A DNA stretch of 64,000 nt. Source: Gordoniibacillus kamchatkensis (GTDB lineage Bacteria; Bacillota; Bacilli; Paenibacillales; NBRC-103111). Below are positions 58,903 to 64,000 of the stretch, piece by piece. Position 1 is the stretch's first letter. Each line of letters opens with the position of its first letter. Location of the stretch: the NCBI RefSeq assembly GCF_000829455.1, contig NZ_JXAK01000038.1:1-64000 (forward strand). Reading direction: 5' to 3'. Under the pieces are notes generated by a model. That model made no database searches. It was not told the DNA's origin and was given only the letters and a program-made list of their open reading frames with translations. The position numbers were made by a program, and so were the translations under genes.

Positions 58903-60099
58903 TTAAGTCCGGTTCAGTTCATTGCTTGTGCCGTAAAAAATGTGCTGCAGCTCGTCCGTGTACTCGGTTTTGTTTTTGTAGACGATGATCGGCGGCAGCG
59001 TGCGCAGCTCCGGCTTGCCCCCCTGCAGCCCTTCGACGAGAACCATGTTGGCTTCGTCGCCGGCGCGGGGATGCACGAAGCAGATGCGCTTCGGCTCGAT
59101 TCGGTATTGCCGCATCAGCGTGCAAATATCGACGAGCCGATGCGGGCGGTGCACCATCGCTACGCGGCCGCCGAACTTGGCGAGCCGGGAAGCCGTCCGC
59201 ACGACATCTTCCAGCGTGGCGTACAGCTCATGCCGGGCCGCAGCAAAATGTTCGTTCACATTCTGATCCCCCGAAGGCACCGGCAAATAAGGAGGATTGA
59301 CCGTAACCAGGTCATATCCTCCATAGCCGATATCGCGCGGCAGATCGCGAAGATCCGCGCACAGCACTTCGATTTGCGGTTGCAGGCGATTGAGGCGCAC
59401 GCTGCGCGCAGCCATGTCGGCAAGCCGCGGCTGAATTTCCACGGCGCGCATATGCGCCGCCGTCCGGGTAGTGAGCAGCAGCGGAATGACTCCGTTGCCG
59501 CTGCAAAGGTCGATGATGCGGCCCCGCGGCGGTGCGGAGCAAAAGCGCGCCAGCAGCACAGCATCAAGCGAAAAGGCGAACACCTCGTCGCTCTGGATAA
59601 TGCGCAAATCGTGCGTAAGCAAATCGTCAATGCGCTCCGACGCAAGCAGCTGGACGTCTTCGGCCGGGTCCTGCGGTCCGGCAGCGGCTTGCGGCGCGGC
59701 CGCGGCAGCCGGTGCGGCGCTGGTCAGTGGTGTGGCTGGCTGTGCTGCGTTGGCTGGCTGTGCTGCGTTGGCTGGCTGTGCTGCGTTGATTAGCGGGTCA
59801 GCGTTGCCAGGCGATGTCATGTCGTCCGGCAGTCCGGCGTTGGCTAACAATGCAGCGTCGGCCATCTGTCTGGCGGTTGCTTGCAGTCCAACATCGGCTG
59901 AATGTGCGTTATTAACTGCCAGGCCCGCACCGGCTGGCGCTGCGTTGGCTGGCTGTGCTGCGTTGATTATCGGGTCAGCGTTGCCTGGCGATGCCATATC
60001 GTCCGTCAGTCCGACGCTCGGCAGCCGTTGCTGCCTTATTGTGAACGGTTGAGGCTCGGTAGCCGGTTTATGTAAAGAGTTATTTGTATCGCTTGGCAT
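58903..60099 (-). CDS. yabB: tRNA (adenine-N6)-methyltransferase-like protein YabB with repetitive N-terminal extension
   Basis: 398 residues, against about 247 for Bacillus YabB. The catalytic core starts near residue 148 (LLASERIDDLLTHDLRIIQS) and has the SAM motif IIDLCSGNGVIPLLL and the N6-methylase motif NPPY. The first ~145 residues are Ala/Asn/Pro-rich with two copies of a block DDM(A/T)SPGNADP(I/L)INAAQPANAA. ATG 60099 has AAGGAAA about 13 bp upstream; an internal start cannot be excluded. Confidence 0.88.
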   Translation of the reverse strand: MPSDTNNSLHKPATEPQPFTIRQQRLPSVGLTDDMASPGNADPIINAAQPANAAPAGAGLAVNNAHSADVGLQATARQMADAALLANAGLPDDMTSPGNADPLINAAQPANAAQPANAAQPATPLTSAAPAAAAAPQAAAGPQDPAEDVQLLASERIDDLLTHDLRIIQSDEVFAFSLDAVLLARFCSAPPRGRIIDLCSGNGVIPLLLTTRTAAHMRAVEIQPRLADMAARSVRLNRLQPQIEVLCADLRDLPRDIGYGGYDLVTVNPPYLPVPSGDQNVNEHFAAARHELYATLEDVVRTASRLAKFGGRVAMVHRPHRLVDICTLMRQYRIEPKRICFVHPRAGDEANMVLVEGLQGGKPELRTLPPIIVYKNKTEYTDELQHIFYGTSNELNRT

Positions 60100-60152
60100 A
60101 TTGAATGTAGTTTCCTTTCACACAATCTTGATGCTGCCGTACCCAACTAACC

Positions 60153-60335
60153 ATAACGGAACTATGTTCCGTTATAGTGCATGGACGGTACAATTCTGCT
60201 GAAAATAACGGAACGCTGTTCCGTTATTTACCGCAGGCCGAGTGATTTCGGCAGGATCATAAGGCAATTGCGGAACGCCGTTCCGTTAATTTCGGGAAAT
60301 ACCCGGGAAATGACGAAATAAAGGAACGTTGTTCC
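60153..60335. repeat. Four spaced GGAAC-NNN-GTTCC palindromes
   Basis: Palindromes at 60153-60175 (10-bp arms), 60203-60229 (12-bp arms, AAATAACGGAAC), 60270-60286 and 60323-60335. All share the core GGAAC-3 nt-GTTCC. Centres are 51-62 bp apart. They lie upstream of yabB and beyond the 3' end of yabA. The rest of 60100-60563 has no convincing gene. Confidence 0.88.
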
Positions 60336-60563
60336 GCTAAGCCTTTTTCACTTTGACCGGGCCGCGTAAACACGTACTTGCAACGAAGGCTGACCGGCCA
60401 GTCCTCCATTTTCGCGACGGAAAAAAAGGCAGCCCACACGTGCCGTTGAAACCATTTAGCATGGTACATTTCCATCGCCATCAAGCGGCACCCCGACATT
60501 CCGCAAATTTGCAGAAAACCGTAGAACTCGCGCTCCCGAGCGCGGCCCTACGGCGGCATTCGC

Positions 60564-60953
60564 TTATTTGTTTAAGAAAGAAATGCAGAACAGGCAGTCC
60601 CCTTCGGTGCGAAGGTGGCCGTAATGCACGTTGCAAATGTGAAACCCTTCGTAATATAGTCGGGCCAGGTTGTCATACCCTTCGCCGGCCGGTATCGGCG
60701 CCGGTTTGGCGCCGGCGCTCACACCCGCGCTGGCCGCTACCGCTTCCGTGGCCAACTTGGGAGCCCCGAGGCCCTCCGTATATGCCTCTTCCCGCTTGAG
60801 CAGCTTGCGGAGCTGTTGATTCTCGATGCTAAGCCTCTGATTCTCCTCCAGCAGCTCGATCAGCTTGCTTTTCAGATCGCCGAAGTCGGCAAATAATACG
60901 CCAAGCTCCTTCTCCAGCCGATCCATCTTCGTAAACAACTCTTGTTTTTCCAC
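60564..60953 (-). CDS. yabA: DNA replication initiation control protein YabA
   Basis: 129 residues. The N-terminal leucine-zipper-like coiled coil (about 8-58; [22 protein letters not shown]) tetramerises the protein in Bacillus. An Ala/Pro-rich linker (70-90) leads to the C-terminal zinc site HICNVHYG...GDCLFC. YabA binds DnaA and DnaN to limit re-initiation. Adjacent to ricT and holB, as in Bacillus. Confidence 0.95.
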   Translation of the reverse strand: MEKQELFTKMDRLEKELGVLFADFGDLKSKLIELLEENQRLSIENQQLRKLLKREEAYTEGLGAPKLATEAVAASAGVSAGAKPAPIPAGEGYDNLARLYYEGFHICNVHYGHLRTEGDCLFCISFLNK

Positions 60954-61000
60954 TTATGTCACCTCTCGGCGGCTTGCCATCTGCCTGCGCAGCAGACGCC

Positions 61001-61804
61001 CTACTCTTGCTCCACCACGTCGTCGAAAGGCAAATCCATCGTTTTGCCCAGATCGAACAGCTGCACTTTGGCCGTGCGTTCGTTCGCATTCAGCGACAAC
61101 ACTTTGCCGTTGCCGTAAGACGTCACAACGATCCGGCCTACGGTCGGCATGCTATCGCGCGCGCTTTCGTAGTTGTCGTGCTCGTATTTCAAACAGCACA
61201 TGAGCCGGCCGCACAGCCCGGAAATTTTGGTCGGGTTCAGCGACAGGTTCTGGTCTTTGGCCATTTTGATCGACACCGGCTCGAAATCGCCGAGGAACGA
61301 GGAGCAGCACAGGATGCGGCCGCACGGACCGATGCCGCCGAGCATTTTCGCTTCGTCGCGGACGCCGATCTGCCTCAGCTCGATACGGGTGCGGAAAATG
61401 CTGGCCAAATCTTTGACGAGCTCGCGGAAATCGACGCGCCCTTCGGCCGTGAAGTAGAAAATGATTTTGTTGCGGTCAAACGTATATTCCACATCGACCA
61501 GCTTCATGCCGAGCTTGTGCTCGCGCACTTTGTTCTGGCAGATGACCATTGCGTCTTTGGCGGCGTTTCGGTTCTCGTCCACCAGCTTGGCGTCGTTCTG
61601 GTCGGCGACCCGAATCACTTTTTTGAGCGGGAGGACAACGTCTCCTTCGCCGACAATTTTTCTCCCGATGACGACTTTCCCGTATTCGACGCCCCTCGCG
61701 GTTTCCACGATGACGGCGTCTTCTTTATCAATGGGAAGGTCTAACGGATCGAAATAATAGATTTTGCCCGCTTTCTTGAAGCGGACACCTACTACCGAAT
61801 ACAT
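61001..61804 (-). CDS. ricT: PSP1-domain protein RicT (YaaT)
   Basis: 267 residues. The PSP1 domain includes RGVEYGKVVIG and later GGIGPCGRILCCSSFLG and KISGLCGRLMCCLKYE, with the paired Cys that bind an Fe-S cluster in the RicA-RicF-RicT complex. That complex promotes RNA maturation by RNase Y and aids the sporulation phosphorelay in Bacillus. The ATG follows a run of eight G and overlaps the end of holB by 13 bp. Confidence 0.95.
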   Translation of the reverse strand: MYSVVGVRFKKAGKIYYFDPLDLPIDKEDAVIVETARGVEYGKVVIGRKIVGEGDVVLPLKKVIRVADQNDAKLVDENRNAAKDAMVICQNKVREHKLGMKLVDVEYTFDRNKIIFYFTAEGRVDFRELVKDLASIFRTRIELRQIGVRDEAKMLGGIGPCGRILCCSSFLGDFEPVSIKMAKDQNLSLNPTKISGLCGRLMCCLKYEHDNYESARDSMPTVGRIVVTSYGNGKVLSLNANERTAKVQLFDLGKTMDLPFDDVVEQE

Positions 61805-62784
61805 ATTACCCCCCCCTGAATGGCAATCATCGTACGCTCCAGCAAAAGTTGCGGGTTAGCGTTGGAACGGAGCCTTTTTTGCAATTCTACAGCTTGTCCG
61901 GTCAGCCGGATCCATTCCCGCACATCCCGGGTCCGGGCCAGCGGCTCCATCCAGTCGGAATGGTCCGGGTATACGAGGTGCTCTCTGCGCAAAAGGCAAA
62001 GCTGCACCATATCTTTAAGCCACAAGGTGAGCAAGTCGTAAAATGTGGGCAAATGCTCGGCAAGCTCCGACTTCGTCAGCTTTTGCTGAATGGTCATGAA
62101 CGCTTGCGGGAAACGGGTATACGTTTCTTTCGCTAATTGTAACACTACGTTTCTCATTTCTGCAAACCAACTTGCTGTCGCCAGCTCCCGCGCGGCGCCG
62201 AGCCCCGCAGCCAGGTGGACGGCCGGTCGGATCAGCGTAAGCGGTAGGCCTTCCTGCTGCAGTGCAGCCATCATGTCGCGCCTCGGCATCGGCGTGAACG
62301 ACACCCATTGCGCGCGCGACTGAATCGTCGGCAGCAAAGCGTGGCCGTTCTCGGTAATCAAAATGGCGACAACGCTGGACGACGGCTCTTCCAAAAATTT
62401 GAGCAGCGAATTGGCGGCTTGCGTCGTCATCCGCTCCGCCTGGACGAGGATGTAGATTTTGGTTGCGGAAGCCGTTGCTTTATAGGCGAATTCTTTTTGC
62501 AGCGTCCGAATCTGGTCGATCTTGATCGTCGCGCCGTCAGGTTCGACGAGATGAATGTCGGGATGGTTGCCGTGCAGCACTTTGCGGCACTCCAGGCATT
62601 CCCCGCAAGCGTCGTCTTCGCTTTCTTTGCAATAGATGGCCTGCGCGAGCGCAAACGCCATCGCTTTGCGTCCGGTGCCGACCGGGCCGCTGAAAATATA
62701 GGCATGGGACACTTTGCCTCGCCGCAAGCTGTTCTGCAGCATACGCTTGGCCGTTGTTTGTCCCGGAATATCGTTAAAGGACAT
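61792..62784 (-). CDS. holB: DNA polymerase III delta-prime subunit
   Basis: 330 residues. Clamp-loader subunit. A modified P-loop GPVGTGRKA (about 33-41) and zinc Cys at 52, 60, 63 and 66 (CGECLEC) are seen; SRAQ stands in place of the SRC motif of ATP-active subunits, consistent with delta-prime. TTQAANSLLKFLEEP is typical. Gene order yaaR-holB-ricT-yabA matches Bacillus. Confidence 0.95.
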   Translation of the reverse strand: MSFNDIPGQTTAKRMLQNSLRRGKVSHAYIFSGPVGTGRKAMAFALAQAIYCKESEDDACGECLECRKVLHGNHPDIHLVEPDGATIKIDQIRTLQKEFAYKATASATKIYILVQAERMTTQAANSLLKFLEEPSSSVVAILITENGHALLPTIQSRAQWVSFTPMPRRDMMAALQQEGLPLTLIRPAVHLAAGLGAARELATASWFAEMRNVVLQLAKETYTRFPQAFMTIQQKLTKSELAEHLPTFYDLLTLWLKDMVQLCLLRREHLVYPDHSDWMEPLARTRDVREWIRLTGQAVELQKRLRSNANPQLLLERTMIAIQGGVICIR

Positions 62785-62802
62785 ACGGGTACTTCCTATT
62801 CG

Positions 62803-63246
62803 TCAAAATAAAATATTGATGAGCAAGCCGCGAATTTCCCCGATCCGCTGCAGCAGCTCAAGACGCCCCTGCTCGGTTTCGACCAGCTCGTCGGCCATCG
62901 CGGTCAGGCGGCTGTCGATCTCGTCGAGCAGCTTGTAACGGCGGGTGCGGCCGCGCCGGTCCCAACCTTTCGTTTCCTTGAGACCGACCCCGCGGCGCGC
63001 CGTCTCCTCCAGAAATTGCTTGACGAGCGCTCTGTACATGCGAAGCGAACGCACAGTCATCGAGCGGGCGAGCCGATCGCCTTGGAGCTTGATTTGCTCC
63101 GCCATCCGGGCCAGCTGCTCGCCCGTCACTTTTTCATCCTGCTGCTGCATCGTATCCGCGAAGCTCCGCGCTGGCTGCTCGCGGGACTGTACGGTCTCAG
63201 GGCGTTTCATGCCTCCGGTGGGCGGCAAGCCAGGATAAATTTTCAC
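62803..63246 (-). CDS. yaaR: DUF327 family protein YaaR
   Basis: 147 residues. A polar, Pro-rich N terminus is followed by a helical domain (about 40-147) with YRALVKQFLEETARRGVGLKE and RRYKLLDEIDSRL. Function unknown. Same position and size as Bacillus yaaR, between darA (yaaQ) and holB. Confidence 0.92.
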   Translation of the reverse strand: MKIYPGLPPTGGMKRPETVQSREQPARSFADTMQQQDEKVTGEQLARMAEQIKLQGDRLARSMTVRSLRMYRALVKQFLEETARRGVGLKETKGWDRRGRTRRYKLLDEIDSRLTAMADELVETEQGRLELLQRIGEIRGLLINILF

Positions 63247-63276
63247 GATCGGCCACCTGCTTTCGACTGTTCGTTC

Positions 63277-63934
<658 letters not shown>

Positions 63935-64000
63935 TTGAATAAAAAATCACGAATATTCTGTCTAGCACTTTTATGTTGATCAGTCTTATACTAGCTGACT
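63935..64000 (+). CDS. Possible start of an exported protein, cut by the window edge (possible frameshift)
   Basis: From TTG 63935 the frame reads MNKKSRIFCLALLC and then stops at TGA. If one T is missing (TGTTTGATC for TGTTGATC, near 63976) it continues LISLILAD, a typical signal peptide, to the edge. AAGGAGAG lies 14 bp upstream, which is rather far. The loss would match the homopolymer deletions seen elsewhere. Weakly supported. Confidence 0.25.

Noticed and set aside
60257-60499. 80-codon minus-strand frame in the palindrome region
   Set aside because: Overlaps the palindromes, no start signal, no family resemblance.

Overview
The window is a GC-rich stretch of a spore-forming Firmicutes chromosome, most likely Paenibacillus or a close relative (Paenibacillaceae). 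Gene order follows the origin-proximal region of Bacillus subtilis from yaaQ to lysS-rrn, reverse-complemented: almost all genes lie on the minus strand and oriC should lie beyond the right edge. Sporulation genes (spoIIE, spoVT, spoVG, yabG, yabP/yabQ, fin, sspF) and abrB place it in the endospore formers. The greA-dusB-folate-cysK-hslO-coaX-nadCBA-ftsH arrangement is what I recall for Paenibacillus; that last point is from memory, not from a comparison.

Layout from left to right. 1-1035: 5' end of a 16S gene with its promoters, and a repeat. 1.0-11.9 kb: lysS, greA, dusB, a folate/pABA operon (pabB-pabA-pabC-folP-folB-folK-regulator), cysK with a promoter/operator, and a PrsA-like foldase. 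11.9-21.3 kb: hslO, coaX, nadC-nadB-nadA, ftsH and a tilS-hpt fusion. 21.3-32 kb: yabT, yabS, an unknown exported protein, spoIIE, yabR, divIC, yabQ, yabP, rqcP, hup and yabN. 32-44 kb: spoVT, prsA, mfd, fin, pth, rplY, glmU, spoVG, ridA, purR and a plus-strand membrane protein. 44-52 kb: ispE, sspF, veg, yabG, rsmA, rnmV and yabE, the last behind a c-di-AMP (ydaO-type) riboswitch. 52-64 kb: ecsAB, a 42-residue membrane peptide, tatD, an HD-domain protein, abrB, rsmI, a yabB/trmN6-type methyltransferase, yabA, ricT, holB, yaaR and darA.

Themes. Sporulation control is dense: Spo0A-type boxes at abrB and spoIIE, a SpoIIE promoter with 21-bp spacing, a sigma-H promoter at spoVG and a sigma-G-type promoter at sspF. 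c-di-AMP signalling appears twice, as a riboswitch and as the PII-like receptor DarA. Pathways for pABA/folate, NAD, CoA, cysteine, isoprenoid and UDP-GlcNAc synthesis sit among translation and repair genes.

The most unusual content is intergenic. There are six copies of a 150-180 bp imperfect palindrome with terminal inverted repeats, five copies of a roughly 64-bp GCGTTAAGC-type element, an eight-unit 23/24-bp tandem array, and four evenly placed GGAAC-NNN-GTTCC palindromes. I do not recognise any of these as named families.

Caution on quality: at least seven genes (pabA, nadA, tilS, the 23.1-kb gene, mfd, pth twice, veg) are broken by apparent single-base losses, all but one of them clearly in short homopolymers. 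Several are essential genes, so sequence error is likelier than true inactivation. These are annotated as one gene each, with the shift position given.
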